Shown here piece by piece: positions 29,896 to 40,773 of a stretch of 64,000 nt of DNA (position 1 is its first letter; each line of letters opens with the position of its first letter). The position numbers and the translations under genes were made by a program. The stretch is from Mycolicibacterium sp. ND9-15 (GTDB lineage Bacteria > Actinomycetota > Actinomycetes > Mycobacteriales > Mycobacteriaceae): NCBI RefSeq assembly GCF_035918395.1, contig NZ_CP142362.1, forward strand, positions 2,517,501 to 2,581,500. Reading direction: 5' to 3'. Under the pieces are notes generated by a model, which saw nothing but the letters and a program-made list of their open reading frames with translations, searched no databases and was not told where the DNA came from.

Positions 29896-30807
29896 GTGCA
29901 CACCTCGGTCAGCGTCGTCTTCGACGGGCCGGTCAGTCCGTCGTTGACCTTGGCGCCGTTGCGCCGTGGCCGCAAGGACCCGTGCTATTTCGACGCGCCA
30001 GACGGGGCGATCTGGCGGACCAGCCTGATGCGCAGCGGCCCGGTCACCACGCGCCTCACCAAGTCGGCGCCCAACACCGTCGACTGCGAAGCCTGGGGCG
30101 CAGGGGCGGCTGAGTTCGCCGAGTCGCTGCCCGCTCAACTCGGCGCGTACGACGACAGCGCCGACTTCGTGCCCGGCGAGCCGACCATCGCCGCGGCGCA
30201 ACAGCGAGTCCGGCATCTACGGCTCGGCCGGACCGACCGCGTACTGGAGGCGCTCATTCCCGCGGTGCTCGAACAGCGGGTTTACGGCAAGGACGCGCGC
30301 CGCGCATGGCGACTGCTCGTGACCAGATACGGCGCGCCCGCACCCGGGCCGGCGCCCGCCCACATGCGGGTCCCGCCGCCCGGCGACGTCTGGCGCCGCA
30401 TCCCGTCGTGGGAGTTCCATCGGGCCAACGTCGACCCCCGCCGGGCCCGGACCGTTGTCGGCTGCGCGCAGCGCGCCGACTCCCTGGAACGGCTGGGCAC
30501 CCGTTCACCCGCGGGCGCCCGCGCGGCGATGGCGTCGCTGCCCGGGGTCGGTGACTGGACCGCCGCCGAGACCGCCCAGCGCGCGTTCGGCGACGCCGAT
30601 GCACTGTCGGTGGGGGACTATCACCTGGCGAAGATGGTCGGCTGGAGCCTGCTGGGCCACCCGATCGACGACGCCGCGATGGTGGATCTGCTCGCACCGC
30701 TTCGGCCGCACCGCCACCGCGCCGTGCGACTGCTGGAAGCGAGCGGGTTGGCGGTGCTGCCGCGGTTCGGCCCGCGCATGGCCATTCCGAACCTCGTCGA
30801 TTTGTGA
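29896..30807 (+). CDS. HhH-GPD DNA glycosylase-like protein (Rv0142-type)
   Basis: A 303-residue protein with the 3-methyladenine DNA glycosylase II architecture. The helix-hairpin-helix is SLPGVGDWTAAETAQRAFGD, and the catalytic Asp position is the SVGDYHL segment after it. It should remove alkylated bases, although the first ~100 residues are unlike AlkA. The GTG start lies 9 bases after the DUF427 stop, so the two are probably cotranscribed. Confidence 0.8.
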   Translation: MHTSVSVVFDGPVSPSLTLAPLRRGRKDPCYFDAPDGAIWRTSLMRSGPVTTRLTKSAPNTVDCEAWGAGAAEFAESLPAQLGAYDDSADFVPGEPTIAAAQQRVRHLRLGRTDRVLEALIPAVLEQRVYGKDARRAWRLLVTRYGAPAPGPAPAHMRVPPPGDVWRRIPSWEFHRANVDPRRARTVVGCAQRADSLERLGTRSPAGARAAMASLPGVGDWTAAETAQRAFGDADALSVGDYHLAKMVGWSLLGHPIDDAAMVDLLAPLRPHRHRAVRLLEASGLAVLPRFGPRMAIPNLVDL

Positions 30808-30876
30808 CGCCCGCTGCGTGATTACCGCCCCGCCACACCGGGTAGTCGAACGCTCGACACCGCAAAGGAGTTTTCG

Positions 30877-31440
30877 ATGCCCAGATCCGAATACACCGTC
30901 CCCGGCATGACCGACAAAGACGCCGCCAAGGTCGCCGAGCTTCTGCAGAAGCAGCTGAGCCGGTACAACGACCTGCACCTGACCCTCAAGCACATCCACT
31001 GGAACGTGGTGGGCCCGAACTTCATCGGCGTGCACGAGATGATCGACCCGCAGGTCGAACTGGTGCGCGGCTACGCCGACGAGGTCGCCGAACGCATCGC
31101 CACCCTCGGCTTCTCTCCGAAGGGCACTCCGGGCGCCATCATCGAGGACCGGTCCTGGGGCGACTACTCGCTCGCGCGCGACACCGTGCAGGCTCATCTC
31201 GCCGCGCTCGATCTCGTCTACGACGGGATCGTCGAAGACACCCGCCACAACATCGAGGAGACCGAGGAGGCCGACCCGGTCACCCAGGACATGCTGATCG
31301 GCCATTCCGCCGAACTGGAGAAGTTCCAGTGGTTCGTGCGCGCGCATCTGGAGAATTCGGGCGGTCAGTTGGCCAACAAGGGCGCGAGCACCGAGAAGGC
31401 CGCCGCCAGCCAGGCCAAGAAGAAGGCTCCGGTCAAGTAG
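30877..31440 (+). CDS. dps: Dps-like DNA-binding ferritin
   Basis: A 187-residue Dps protein that forms a 12-subunit shell, stores iron and protects DNA. The ferroxidase ligands H41, H53, D68 and E72 have the expected 12-15-4 spacing (HW, VHEM, ADEVAE). The Lys-rich C-terminal tail (AKKKAPVK) matches the DNA-binding tail of mycobacterial Dps1. AAAGGAG is 6 bases before the ATG. GGGTAG at 30840-30845 could be part of a stress-sigma promoter, but no matching -35 was found. The stop overlaps the convergent ClC gene by 8 bases. Confidence 0.9.
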   Translation: MPRSEYTVPGMTDKDAAKVAELLQKQLSRYNDLHLTLKHIHWNVVGPNFIGVHEMIDPQVELVRGYADEVAERIATLGFSPKGTPGAIIEDRSWGDYSLARDTVQAHLAALDLVYDGIVEDTRHNIEETEEADPVTQDMLIGHSAELEKFQWFVRAHLENSGGQLANKGASTEKAAASQAKKKAPVK

Positions 31441-32812
31441 TCGCTGCGGTCTCGCGGTCGAGGCGCTGCGCCTGGTAGATCGACACGTCGGTGCGCGAGA
31501 TGAGCAGGTAGGCGATTCCGACCGCCACTATCGCGCACGGAATCACCGAGAACGACCCGGTCATCTCGGCCACCATGATCATCACGGCCAGTGGCGCATG
31601 CGCCACGCTGCCGAAACACGCCATCATGCCGACGACGACGAAAACGGCCGGACTGTCGGGAATTCCGGGTGCGTGCACGAGATCGCCGAGGCGCCACAAC
31701 GCGGCGCCGACGAACGCGCCCACCACCACGCCGGGCCCGAAGATGCCGCCGGAACCACCGGTGCCGATCGACAGCGAGGTCGCGACGATCTTGGCCAGCG
31801 GCAGGATCAAGACGATCCACAGCGGGATCGCCATCAGGGTGTCGGTGGCGGTGGCCTTCTGCGCCCAGCCGTATCCGCTGGCCAGGATCTGCGGGATGAC
31901 GAGCGCCAGCAATCCGACCGCCAGCCCGCCCAACGTGGGCTTGAGCACCTTGTGGCCTGGAAGGCGCTTGGTCAGCGCGACGGTCCCGTAGAAGATGCGG
32001 GCATAGAGGTATCCGAAGCTGGCCGCGACCACGCCGAGAACGAAGAACCAGCCCAGATCCGACGGGTGGTCGAACCGGTAGTCGGCGGCGACGAATCCGA
32101 ACAGCGGGTCGAAGCCGAGGATCGAACCGAGCACCGCGTAGGCGGTCGCCGAGGTGATGAACCCGGGGATCAGCGACTGGTAGTCGAAGTCGCGGCGGTA
32201 CACGATCGAGGCAGCCAGCACGGCGCCGCCCAGCGGTGCGCCGAAGATTGCCCCGATGCCCGAACCGATTCCAAGCGATACCGCGATCCGTCCGTCCTCG
32301 TCGGACAGGTCCAGCCACCGCGTCAGGATGGAGCCGAAGCCGGCGGAGATCTGCGCCGCCGGACCCTCGCGGCCGCCGGAGCCGCCCGAACCGATGGTCA
32401 AGGCGCTGGCGATCGTCTTGACCACGATGGCCCGACCGCGGATGGCGCGGGGATCGGTGTGTACGGCCTCGATCGCGCTGTCGGTGCCGTGTCCTTCGGC
32501 CTCGGGCGCGAACTTCGCCACCAGCCAAGCCGACACGAGTGCGCCGCCGCACGCCACGAGCGGGATTGCCCACGGCCGGTCGAAGCCGGCCGAGCCGGGG
32601 TCGCCGCCGTCACCGACGGGTTTGGGAATCCGGTACCCCGCGACGTCGCCGAGTAAGAAATTGCCCGCATAGTCGAGCGCCAAGTAGAAGACCACCGCAC
32701 CGAGTCCGGCGACGACGCCGATCGCGATCCCGAGGATCAGCCACTTACGGACATATCCGGAGCGACGAACGAACCCGCCCAGACCGCCGCCGGTTTCGCG
32801 GGCCTCGGGCAT
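31433..32812 (-). CDS. ClC-type chloride channel/transporter (Rv0143c-type)
   Basis: A 459-residue membrane protein with about ten hydrophobic segments. The ClC selectivity motifs are GSGGSGGREGP and GTGGSGGIFGPGVV, with GSGIGAIFGAPLGGAVLA between them. ClC proteins move chloride as channels or Cl-/H+ exchangers; the gating Glu is in REGP. A gene in the same position is found in M. tuberculosis (Rv0143c). It starts at ATG 32812 and is convergent with dps. Confidence 0.88.
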   Translation of the reverse strand: MPEARETGGGLGGFVRRSGYVRKWLILGIAIGVVAGLGAVVFYLALDYAGNFLLGDVAGYRIPKPVGDGGDPGSAGFDRPWAIPLVACGGALVSAWLVAKFAPEAEGHGTDSAIEAVHTDPRAIRGRAIVVKTIASALTIGSGGSGGREGPAAQISAGFGSILTRWLDLSDEDGRIAVSLGIGSGIGAIFGAPLGGAVLAASIVYRRDFDYQSLIPGFITSATAYAVLGSILGFDPLFGFVAADYRFDHPSDLGWFFVLGVVAASFGYLYARIFYGTVALTKRLPGHKVLKPTLGGLAVGLLALVIPQILASGYGWAQKATATDTLMAIPLWIVLILPLAKIVATSLSIGTGGSGGIFGPGVVVGAFVGAALWRLGDLVHAPGIPDSPAVFVVVGMMACFGSVAHAPLAVMIMVAEMTGSFSVIPCAIVAVGIAYLLISRTDVSIYQAQRLDRETAATT

Positions 32813-32836
32813 GGTCTCCAGATGCTACTGCGGATC

Positions 32837-33640
32837 TCAGCGGTACGCGGTCAGTCTCGCGATGATCGCGAGTGCTCCGCCGGGGCCGATGGCTTGGGCC
32901 TCGCCGACGCCGGTGCTGCGTCCGACACGCAAACAGGTTCCGGTATAACGGGATTCGGCTCCGCTATGAAACGGTCGCAGGAAATTGACGTGCAGTGAGG
33001 ATGTCCGCAGCGGCTGGCCGGGACGGTCGGCGTTGAGCGCCGCGGACGCCACCAGCTCCAGTGCCATCGCCGACACGCCGCCGTGCACGATACCGATGGA
33101 ATTGTTCAGCACGGGGTCTTCGTCCTGCAGCAGCACCTGGCCCGCGCCGCCGCTCTCGGCGACCCGAACCGCCATCCGATCGGCGAGGGTCCCCGGTGGC
33201 AGGGGTCCGGTCGGTCCGTCGGGAAACGGTGCGAGGTCACCGGGTGTGTGGATGTAGAACGAGCGCACGGTCGCGGTGGCGAGCACCGTGCCCCGGTGGC
33301 CGAGTTCGCACGACGCCAACGCCACGTCGGTCTTGTTGCCGAACGGCCGCGCCGTCGCCACCACCGGCACATCCGGTGCGCCCGCGACGATTTCGGCGGC
33401 GTCGGGGTCCGCTTCGAGCGAGAGCTCGCTGGATACCGTCCACTCGCCGGCGGCCCGCCGCCGGTGGTTGACCAGGCCGCAGGCGTGGTCGACCAGCATC
33501 GCCAGCGGCGCGATGGTCGGCGCGTTGGTCAGTGGGTTGACCATTCCACCGACGGGAATCGAGGCCACACATGCGTCGGGCGCATCCTCGGACGTCACGA
33601 TGCCGAACCGGCCCAGCGGAGTATTCAGTGGGTGTGACAT
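32837..33640 (-). CDS. PaaI-family hotdog thioesterase
   Basis: A 267-residue protein with two hotdog domains. The second has the VHGGVSAMALELVASAAL motif with the conserved HGG, and LRTSSLHVNFLRPFHSG typical of acyl-CoA thioesterases. The substrate is unassigned. The ATG at 33640 (MSHPLNTPLGRF) is preferred because the longer frame would run across the copper-type operator. It is divergent from the ATPase gene. Confidence 0.82.
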   Translation of the reverse strand: MSHPLNTPLGRFGIVTSEDAPDACVASIPVGGMVNPLTNAPTIAPLAMLVDHACGLVNHRRRAAGEWTVSSELSLEADPDAAEIVAGAPDVPVVATARPFGNKTDVALASCELGHRGTVLATATVRSFYIHTPGDLAPFPDGPTGPLPPGTLADRMAVRVAESGGAGQVLLQDEDPVLNNSIGIVHGGVSAMALELVASAALNADRPGQPLRTSSLHVNFLRPFHSGAESRYTGTCLRVGRSTGVGEAQAIGPGGALAIIARLTAYR

Positions 33641-33674
33641 CGAAATACAGCCTGACCGACAGCCACGCTGGCCA

Positions 33675-33693
33675 TATACCCCCAGGGGGTATA
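33675..33693. promoter_or_regulatory. CsoR-like copper operator
   Basis: TATACCCCCAGGGGGTATA is a perfect dyad with 9-base arms around one A. It matches the C-rich/G-rich type of site used by CsoR-family copper repressors. It lies between the divergent thioesterase and ATPase genes, ending 2 bases before the first possible ATG. A TAACAT at 33692-33697 could be the -10, giving a start near 33704 and a leaderless transcript. No CsoR or RicR gene is nearby. Confidence 0.65.
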
Positions 33694-33704
33694 ACATGGC
33701 GGCC

Positions 33705-35750
33705 ATGACGCATGTCGAGCACCATCCGGATTCCGTCGCGCATTCCGGACACGACCATGCCGGCGCGCACGATCACGCCGGTCACGTCGCCGAGTTTCGG
33801 CGGTTGTTCTGGGCCATGCTCGTGCTCGCGGTACCGACCGTCGCGCTGTCCGGCATGTTCGCGATGATCCTCGGCTATTCCGTGCCCGACATCCCCGGCG
33901 TCAGATGGGTGTCACCGGTGCTGGGCACCGTGATGTATGTGTGGGGTGGTCGGCCCTTCCTGACCGGAGCGGTGAGCGAGATCCGCTCCCGCACACCGGG
34001 AATGATGCTGCTTATCGGGTTGGCGATCACCGTGGCGTTCCTCTCCTCGTGGGGTGCGAGCCTTGGCGTGCTGCACCATCAGCTGGACTTCTGGTGGGAG
34101 TTGGCCCTGCTGATCGTGGTCATGCTGCTCGGGCATTGGATCGAGATGCGCTCGCTCGCGCAGACCACTTCGGCGCTCGACTCCCTTGCGGCGCTGCTGC
34201 CCGACGAAGCCGAACGCATCGTCGACGACGGCACCGAGACCGTCGCACCGGCCGAGTTGAGGCTGGGCGACGTCGTGCTGATCCGGCCCGGAGCAAATGT
34301 GCCCGCCGACGGGGAGATCGTCGACGGTGCCGCCGACGTCGACGAGTCGATGGTGACCGGGGAATCGCGCCCGGTGCGGCGGGGCATGGGCGATCACGTC
34401 GTCGCCGGCACGGTCGCCACCGACTCGGCGTTGCGGGTGAAGGTCACCGCGATCGGAGACGACACCACGCTCGCCGGTATCCAGCGGCTGGTGGCCGAGG
34501 CGCAGAACTCGTCGTCGCGGGCGCAGCGACTGGCGGACAAGGCGGCGGGCTGGTTGTTCTGGTTCGCGCTGTCGGCGGCGGGCGTCACGGCAGTGGTGTG
34601 GTCGTTCATCGGACTGCCCGCGGGGGCTGTCGTCCGGACCATCACCGTGCTCGTGATCGCCTGCCCGCATGCCCTCGGCTTGGCGATACCGCTGGTGGTG
34701 TCGATTGCCACCGAACGGGCCGCCCGCGGTGGCGTGCTGGTCAAGGACCGGTTGGCGCTAGAGAGCATGCGGACCGTGGATGCCGTGCTGTTCGACAAGA
34801 CCGGCACGCTGACCAAGGGTGAACCGACCGTCACCGATATCGCGACAGTGCCCGACCGCGCTGCCGACGACGTACTGGCGCTGGCGGCGGCGGCCGAAGC
34901 GGACTCCGAGCATCCGCTGGCCCGCGCCATCGTCGCGGCCGCCGACCAGCGCGGGTTGGCGGTGCCGTCGGCGACCGACTTCAGCTCCTCGCCCGCGGTC
35001 GGCGTCACAGCCAGCGTCGACGGCCGCACCGTGCAGGTCGGCGGACCGCGGATGCTGGCGGAGGCGGGCCAGGCCGATCTGCCCGAGACCGCGCGGTGGC
35101 GGGAGGAAGGCGCGATCATCCTGCACGTCGTCGTCGATGGCGAGGTGATCGGCGCGGTCAAACTCGCCGACGAGGTGCGCCAGGAGTCGCGGCGGGCGGT
35201 CGCGGCGCTGCAGAAGCTGGGCGTCGAAGTGGTGATGATCACCGGCGATGCGGAGGCGGTGGCTCGGGCGGTGGCCGCCGAGGTGGGGATCGAGAGGGTG
35301 TTTGCCGGCGTCCGGCCGGAGGACAAGGCGGCGAAGGTAGCCGAATTGCAGCACGAGGGCCGCAAGGTTGCGATGGTCGGGGACGGCGTGAACGACGCCC
35401 CCGCGCTCGCACAGGCCGACGTCGGTATCGCGATCGGCGCGGGCACGGACGTCGCGATCGCCTCGGCCGGCGTGATCCTGGCCGGCTCGGATCCGCGCTC
35501 GGTGCTGTCGGTGATGCAGTTGTCCCGGGCGTCCTATCGGAAGATGAAGCAAAACCTCTGGTGGGCAGCCGGATACAACATCGTGTCGGTCCCCCTCGCG
35601 GCAGGGGTGCTGGCACCGGTCGGCTTCGTGCTGCCGATGTCTGTCGGCGCGATCTTGATGTCGGCGTCGACGGTGGTGGTGGCGCTCAACGCCCAGTTGC
35701 TGCGGCGACTCGACATCACCCCCGAAGCGAGCCTGAAGGCCGTTTCTTAA
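33705..35750 (+). CDS. Copper-type P1B ATPase (CPH motif)
   Basis: A 681-residue P-type ATPase. The first 27 residues are His-rich (HHPDSVAHSGHDHAG...HDHAGH). The transmembrane motif is CPHAL at Cys320, the CPH variant of CopB-like P1B-3 exporters, not the CPC of CopA. Phosphorylation Asp364 is in DKTGTLTKG, and GDGVNDAPALAQADVG is near the C-terminus. It probably exports Cu(II) or Cu(I). ATG 33705 is used, ATG 33696 is the alternative three codons upstream. It stands directly behind the CsoR-like dyad. Confidence 0.85.
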   Translation: MTHVEHHPDSVAHSGHDHAGAHDHAGHVAEFRRLFWAMLVLAVPTVALSGMFAMILGYSVPDIPGVRWVSPVLGTVMYVWGGRPFLTGAVSEIRSRTPGMMLLIGLAITVAFLSSWGASLGVLHHQLDFWWELALLIVVMLLGHWIEMRSLAQTTSALDSLAALLPDEAERIVDDGTETVAPAELRLGDVVLIRPGANVPADGEIVDGAADVDESMVTGESRPVRRGMGDHVVAGTVATDSALRVKVTAIGDDTTLAGIQRLVAEAQNSSSRAQRLADKAAGWLFWFALSAAGVTAVVWSFIGLPAGAVVRTITVLVIACPHALGLAIPLVVSIATERAARGGVLVKDRLALESMRTVDAVLFDKTGTLTKGEPTVTDIATVPDRAADDVLALAAAAEADSEHPLARAIVAAADQRGLAVPSATDFSSSPAVGVTASVDGRTVQVGGPRMLAEAGQADLPETARWREEGAIILHVVVDGEVIGAVKLADEVRQESRRAVAALQKLGVEVVMITGDAEAVARAVAAEVGIERVFAGVRPEDKAAKVAELQHEGRKVAMVGDGVNDAPALAQADVGIAIGAGTDVAIASAGVILAGSDPRSVLSVMQLSRASYRKMKQNLWWAAGYNIVSVPLAAGVLAPVGFVLPMSVGAILMSASTVVVALNAQLLRRLDITPEASLKAVS

Positions 35751-36159
35751 GAATCTGACTAGGCTTTGAGCAAATTGATTTAGTCGGATCTAAGCTGGCA
35801 GACACGCAGCGGGAGAAATTGCAGCAAACTTCTGCGGCAAGAGAAGGCAAGTGTGATGTATGCCGCATCCCGGTCGAGATCCGCCTCGGCTCCCGAAAGA
35901 CCATGACAGACAGCATCTTTCGACGCTGAGCGGGATGGGGGTCAGCGGATCGGCCGCATCGCCCCGTCGCCTGGTTAGGGTCCACTAAGTTGGCGCGTGA
36001 CCGGGTGTTTGTCATATCGTTTTCTTCACTCGAGGCAAGTGGAAAAAAGCCGGCGTTCGATGCCGCACGAAGGCACTCCATGGCCGACCCGGCGAAATGC
36101 CGTTGTCACGGCTGTCAGGCAGAAGCTTCGTAAGACTTGCGAGCAAAGGGTAGGTGGGA
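35751..36159. other. Intergenic region before gltB
   Basis: This 409-base gap separates the ATPase stop from gltB. It is AT-richer at its left end (35756-35800) than its surroundings. I see no convincing protein, RNA or strong dyad. A reading frame on the minus strand has no family resemblance and no ribosome site. It probably holds the gltB promoter, possibly with regulatory RNA sequence, but I cannot place the elements. Confidence 0.4.
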
Positions 36160-39100
36160 ATGGCGCCCAGGAGCCAGGGGCTGTACGACCCCGCGTTCGA
36201 GCATGACGCGTGCGGCGTGGCCATGGTTGCCGATATGCACGGCCGCCGCAGTCGCGACATCGTCGACAAGGCGATCACCGCTCTGGTGAACCTGGAGCAC
36301 CGTGGTGCTCAGGGTGCGGAGCCGAACACGGGCGACGGCGCGGGCATCATGCTGCAGGTTCCGGACGAGTTCCTACGCGCGGTGGTCGACTTCGAGCTGC
36401 CCGAACCGGGCAGCTACGCGACCGGCATCGCCTTCCTGCCGCAGTCGTCCAAGGATGCGGCGACCGCTTGCGAGGCCGTCGAGAAGATCGCCGAGGCCGA
36501 AGGTCTCGAGGTGCTGGGCTGGCGTGAGGTGCCGATCGACGAGTCGCCGCTCGGCGCGCTGGCCCGCGACGCGATGCCGACGTTCCGGCAGGTGTTCCTA
36601 GGCCTGGGCGAGCGAAGCGACGGGAATGGGCAGGGCGCCTCCGGCATGGAACTGGAGCGTCGCGCGTACGTGGTGCGCAAGCGCGCCGAGCACGAACTCG
36701 GCACCAAGGGCCCGGGGCAGGACGGCCCGGGGCGCGAAACCGTCTATTTCCCAAGTCTTTCCGGCCGGACCTTCGTCTACAAGGGCATGCTGACCACGCC
36801 GCAGCTCAAGGCGTTCTACCTCGACCTGCAGGACGACCGGCTCACCAGCGCGTTGGGTATCGTGCACTCCCGCTTCTCGACCAACACGTTCCCGTCCTGG
36901 CCCCTGGCTCACCCGTTCCGGCGCATCGCCCACAACGGCGAGATCAACACCGTCAACGGCAACGAGAACTGGATGCGTGCGCGCGAGGCGCTGATCAGGA
37001 CAGACGTCTTCGGCCCCAATCAGGACCTCGACAAGATCACCCCGGTCTGTACTCCCGGGGCATCGGACACCGCGAGGTTCGACGAGGTGCTCGAACTGCT
37101 GCACCTCGGCGGGCGCAGCCTGCCGCACGCGGTGCTGATGATGATCCCGGAGGCTTGGGAGCGAAACGAGTCGATGGACCCGGCACGGAGGGCCTTTTAC
37201 GAGTTCCACGACTCGCTGATGGAGCCGTGGGACGGCCCGGCGTCGATGACGTTCACCGACGGCACGGTGATCGGTGCGGTGCTCGACCGCAACGGCCTGC
37301 GTCCGTCGCGGATCTGGGTCACCGCCGACGGCCTGGTGGTGATGGCGTCGGAGGCCGGCGTGCTCAACCTCGACCCGTCGACCGTCGTCAAGAGGATGCG
37401 CCTGCAGCCCGGCCGGATGTTCCTGGTCGACACGGCCCAGGGCCGCATCGTCGAGGACGAGGAGATCAAGGCCGAACTCGCCGCCGAGCACCCCTACCAG
37501 GAGTGGCTCGACGCCGGGCTGTTCGACCTCGACGAACTGCCACCCGGGGACTACGTGCGCATGCCGCACCACCGCGTGGTGCTCAGGCAGCAGGTCTTCG
37601 GCTACACCTACGAAGAGCTCAACCTGCTGGTGGCGCCCATGGCGCGCACCGGCGCCGAGGCGCTGGGCTCGATGGGGACCGACACCCCGATCGCCGTGCT
37701 CTCCACGCGTCCGCGGATGCTCTACGACTACTTCCAGCAGCTGTTCGCCCAGGTGACCAACCCGCCGCTGGACGCCATCCGCGAAGAGGTCGTCACCAGC
37801 CTGCAGGGTGCGGTGGGGCCCGAGGGCGACCTGCTCAACCCGGGTCCCGAGTCGTGTCGGCAGATCGTGCTGTCCCAGCCGATCCTGCGCAACGCCGAGC
37901 TGTCGAAACTGATGTGCGTCGACCCCGACCACGAGATCCGCGGCAACAAGCACGGGATGCGTGCCGCGGTGATCCGCTGCCTGTACCCGGTGAACCGCGG
38001 CGGTCAGGGCCTCAAGGAGGCGCTGGACAACGTGCGCGCCAAGGTGTCGACCGCGATCCGCGAGGGCGCCCGCATCATCGTGCTGTCCGACCGCGAGTCC
38101 AACGAGCAGATGGCGCCGATCCCGTCGCTCCTGTCGGTGGCGGCCGTGCACCACCACCTCGTCCGGGACCGCACCCGCACCAAGGTGGGCCTCGTCGTGG
38201 AGGCCGGCGACGCCCGCGAGGTGCACCACATGGCCGCGCTGTGCGGATTCGGGGCCGCCGCGATCAACCCGTACATGGCGTTCGAGTCGATCGAGGACAT
38301 GGTCGACCGTGGGGTGATCTCCGGCATCAGCAGCGACCAGGCCAAGGCCAACTATGTCAAGGCCGCGGGCAAAGGTGTGCTCAAGGTGATGTCCAAGATG
38401 GGCATCTCCACGCTGGCGTCCTATACCGGTGCGCAGTTGTTTCAGGCCATCGGCATCAGCCAGCACGTGCTCGACGAGTACTTCACCGGGCTGACGTGCC
38501 CGGTCGGCGGCATCGAACTCGACGACATCGCCGATGACATCGCGGCCCGGCACGCCCTGGCCTATCTCGACCGCCCCGAAGAATGGGCGCACCGCGAACT
38601 CGAGGTCGGCGGCGAGTACCAGTGGCGCCGTGAGGGCGAGTACCACCTGTTCAACCCGGACACGGTGTTCAAGTTGCAGCACTCGACCCGCACCGGGCAG
38701 TACTCGATCTTCAAGGAGTACACCAAGCTGGTCGACGACCAGAGCGAGCGGATGGCCTCGCTACGCGGCCTGCTGAGGTTCCGCGACGGGATACGCCCGC
38801 CGGTGCCGCTCGACGAGGTCGAGTCGGCCGACGAGATCGTCAAGCGGTTCTCCACCGGCGCGATGAGCTACGGCTCGATCTCCGCCGAGGCCCACGAGAC
38901 CCTCGCCATCGCGATGAACCGCCTTGGCGGCCGGTCGAACTGCGGTGAGGGCGGCGAGCACGTCAACCGCTTCGACCGTGACGAGAACGGCGACTGGCGG
39001 CGCAGTGCGATCAAGCAGGTGGCGTCCGGACGGTTCGGTGTCACCAGCCACTATCTGACCAACTGCACAGACATTCAGATCAAGATGGCCCAGGGCGCGA

Positions 39101-40773
39101 AACCCGGTGAGGGCGGCCAGCTTCCGGGTGCCAAGGTGTACCCGTGGGTCGCCGAGGTACGGCACTCGACACCGGGTGTCGGGTTGATCTCGCCGCCGCC
39201 GCACCACGATATCTACTCGATCGAGGATCTCGCGCAGCTGATCCACGACCTGAAGAACGCGAACCCGCAGGCGCGGGTACACGTCAAGCTGGTGAGCGAG
39301 AACGGTGTCGGCACAGTGGCGGCGGGCGTGTCGAAGGCGCACGCCGACGTGGTGTTGATCTCCGGCCACGACGGCGGCACGGGCGCGACGCCGCTGACCT
39401 CGATGAAGCACGCGGGTGCGCCGTGGGAGCTCGGGTTGGCCGAGACACAGCAGACGCTGCTGCTCAACGGTCTTCGCGATCGCATCGTGGTTCAGGTCGA
39501 CGGTCAGCTCAAGACCGGCCGCGACGTTGTGATCGCGGCGCTGCTGGGCGCCGAGGAATTCGGCTTCGCCACCGCGCCGCTGGTGGTGTCGGGCTGCATC
39601 ATGATGCGCGTCTGCCACCTCGACACCTGTCCGGTCGGCGTGGCGACGCAGAACCCGGTGCTGCGTGAGCGGTTCACCGGCAAGCCGGAGTTCGTCGAGA
39701 ACTTCTTCATGTTCATCGCCGAGGAAGTCCGGGAGTTGATGGCGCAGTTGGGCTTCCGGACGGTCAACGAGATGGTCGGCCAGGTCGGCGCGCTGGACAT
39801 CACGAAGGCCGCCGAGCACTGGAAGGCCCACAAGCTCGACCTGACGCCGGTGCTGCACGAGCCCGAGTCCGCGTTCATGAACCAGGACCTGTACTGCAGT
39901 TCACGTCAGGACCACGGGCTCGACAAGGCGCTCGACCAGCAGCTGATCGTGATGTGCCGCGAGGCTCTGGATGCCGGTTCACCCGTCCGGTTCTCCACCA
40001 CCATCGCCAACGTCAACCGGACGGTGGGCACGATGCTCGGCCACGAGGTGACCAAAGCATATGGCGGACAGGGACTTCCGGACGGCACCATCGACATCAC
40101 CTTCGACGGCTCGGCAGGCAACAGCTTCGGGGCATTCGTCCCCAATGGCATCACGCTGCGGGTCTACGGCGACGCCAACGACTATGTCGGCAAGGGCCTG
40201 TCGGGTGGACGGATCGTCGTGCGCCCGTCGGACGACGCCCCCGCCGACTACGTCGCGGAGGACAACATCATCGCGGGCAACGTGATCCTGTTCGGCGCGA
40301 CCAGCGGCCAGGCGTTCATCCGCGGACAGGTCGGTGAGCGGTTCGCGGTGCGCAACTCCGGTGCGCATGCGGTCGTCGAAGGGGTGGGCGATCACGGTTG
40401 TGAGTACATGACCGGCGGCAAGATCGCGATCCTCGGGCCGACGGGCCGCAACTTCGCCGCTGGCATGTCGGGTGGCGTCGCCTACGTCTACGACCCGGAT
40501 CGTGCACTGCCGGGCAATCTCAACGCCGAGATGGTGGAACTCGAAGACCTCGACGAAGAGGACCTCGAGTGGCTGTCGGGCACGATCCGGGCCCACGTCG
40601 ACGCCACCGATTCCGCTGTCGGAGAACGCATTCTGAGTGACTGGGACAACAACGTGAAGCACTTCACCAAGGTGATGCCCCGCGACTTCAAGCGGGTTCT
40701 CGAGGCGATCGCGGAGGCCGAACGCACCGGCAGCGACGTCAACGAAGCGATCATGGCGGCCGCCAGTGGCTGA
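36160..40773 (+). CDS. gltB: Glutamate synthase large subunit
   Basis: A 1537-residue glutamate synthase alpha subunit. The N-terminal amidotransferase domain starts with Cys18 (HDACGVAM), the nucleophile after propeptide removal. The synthase domain has [17 protein letters not shown] and the [3Fe-4S] cysteines 1146, 1152 and 1157 ([12 protein letters not shown]). The C-terminal GXGXG repeats ([17 protein letters not shown]) are present. With GltD it makes two glutamates from glutamine and 2-oxoglutarate. ATG 36160 is preferred over GTG 36154. A short insert near residues 147-160 ([12 protein letters not shown]) looks unlike the family. The stop overlaps gltD by 8 bases. Confidence 0.95.
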   Translation: MAPRSQGLYDPAFEHDACGVAMVADMHGRRSRDIVDKAITALVNLEHRGAQGAEPNTGDGAGIMLQVPDEFLRAVVDFELPEPGSYATGIAFLPQSSKDAATACEAVEKIAEAEGLEVLGWREVPIDESPLGALARDAMPTFRQVFLGLGERSDGNGQGASGMELERRAYVVRKRAEHELGTKGPGQDGPGRETVYFPSLSGRTFVYKGMLTTPQLKAFYLDLQDDRLTSALGIVHSRFSTNTFPSWPLAHPFRRIAHNGEINTVNGNENWMRAREALIRTDVFGPNQDLDKITPVCTPGASDTARFDEVLELLHLGGRSLPHAVLMMIPEAWERNESMDPARRAFYEFHDSLMEPWDGPASMTFTDGTVIGAVLDRNGLRPSRIWVTADGLVVMASEAGVLNLDPSTVVKRMRLQPGRMFLVDTAQGRIVEDEEIKAELAAEHPYQEWLDAGLFDLDELPPGDYVRMPHHRVVLRQQVFGYTYEELNLLVAPMARTGAEALGSMGTDTPIAVLSTRPRMLYDYFQQLFAQVTNPPLDAIREEVVTSLQGAVGPEGDLLNPGPESCRQIVLSQPILRNAELSKLMCVDPDHEIRGNKHGMRAAVIRCLYPVNRGGQGLKEALDNVRAKVSTAIREGARIIVLSDRESNEQMAPIPSLLSVAAVHHHLVRDRTRTKVGLVVEAGDAREVHHMAALCGFGAAAINPYMAFESIEDMVDRGVISGISSDQAKANYVKAAGKGVLKVMSKMGISTLASYTGAQLFQAIGISQHVLDEYFTGLTCPVGGIELDDIADDIAARHALAYLDRPEEWAHRELEVGGEYQWRREGEYHLFNPDTVFKLQHSTRTGQYSIFKEYTKLVDDQSERMASLRGLLRFRDGIRPPVPLDEVESADEIVKRFSTGAMSYGSISAEAHETLAIAMNRLGGRSNCGEGGEHVNRFDRDENGDWRRSAIKQVASGRFGVTSHYLTNCTDIQIKMAQGAKPGEGGQLPGAKVYPWVAEVRHSTPGVGLISPPPHHDIYSIEDLAQLIHDLKNANPQARVHVKLVSENGVGTVAAGVSKAHADVVLISGHDGGTGATPLTSMKHAGAPWELGLAETQQTLLLNGLRDRIVVQVDGQLKTGRDVVIAALLGAEEFGFATAPLVVSGCIMMRVCHLDTCPVGVATQNPVLRERFTGKPEFVENFFMFIAEEVRELMAQLGFRTVNEMVGQVGALDITKAAEHWKAHKLDLTPVLHEPESAFMNQDLYCSSRQDHGLDKALDQQLIVMCREALDAGSPVRFSTTIANVNRTVGTMLGHEVTKAYGGQGLPDGTIDITFDGSAGNSFGAFVPNGITLRVYGDANDYVGKGLSGGRIVVRPSDDAPADYVAEDNIIAGNVILFGATSGQAFIRGQVGERFAVRNSGAHAVVEGVGDHGCEYMTGGKIAILGPTGRNFAAGMSGGVAYVYDPDRALPGNLNAEMVELEDLDEEDLEWLSGTIRAHVDATDSAVGERILSDWDNNVKHFTKVMPRDFKRVLEAIAEAERTGSDVNEAIMAAASG

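Noticed and set aside
30840..30845. GGGTAG as a SigF-type -10 before dps
   Set aside because: A GTTT-type -35 was not found at 15-17 bases, so I only mention it within the dps entry.
35716..36081. Possible 121-residue gene on the minus strand before gltB
   Set aside because: No ribosome site, no recognisable motif, and it overlaps the ATPase end.
36598..38682. A 694-residue open frame antisense to gltB
   Set aside because: It lies inside the certain gltB gene on the other strand, has no family motif and reflects the GC-rich third-position pattern.
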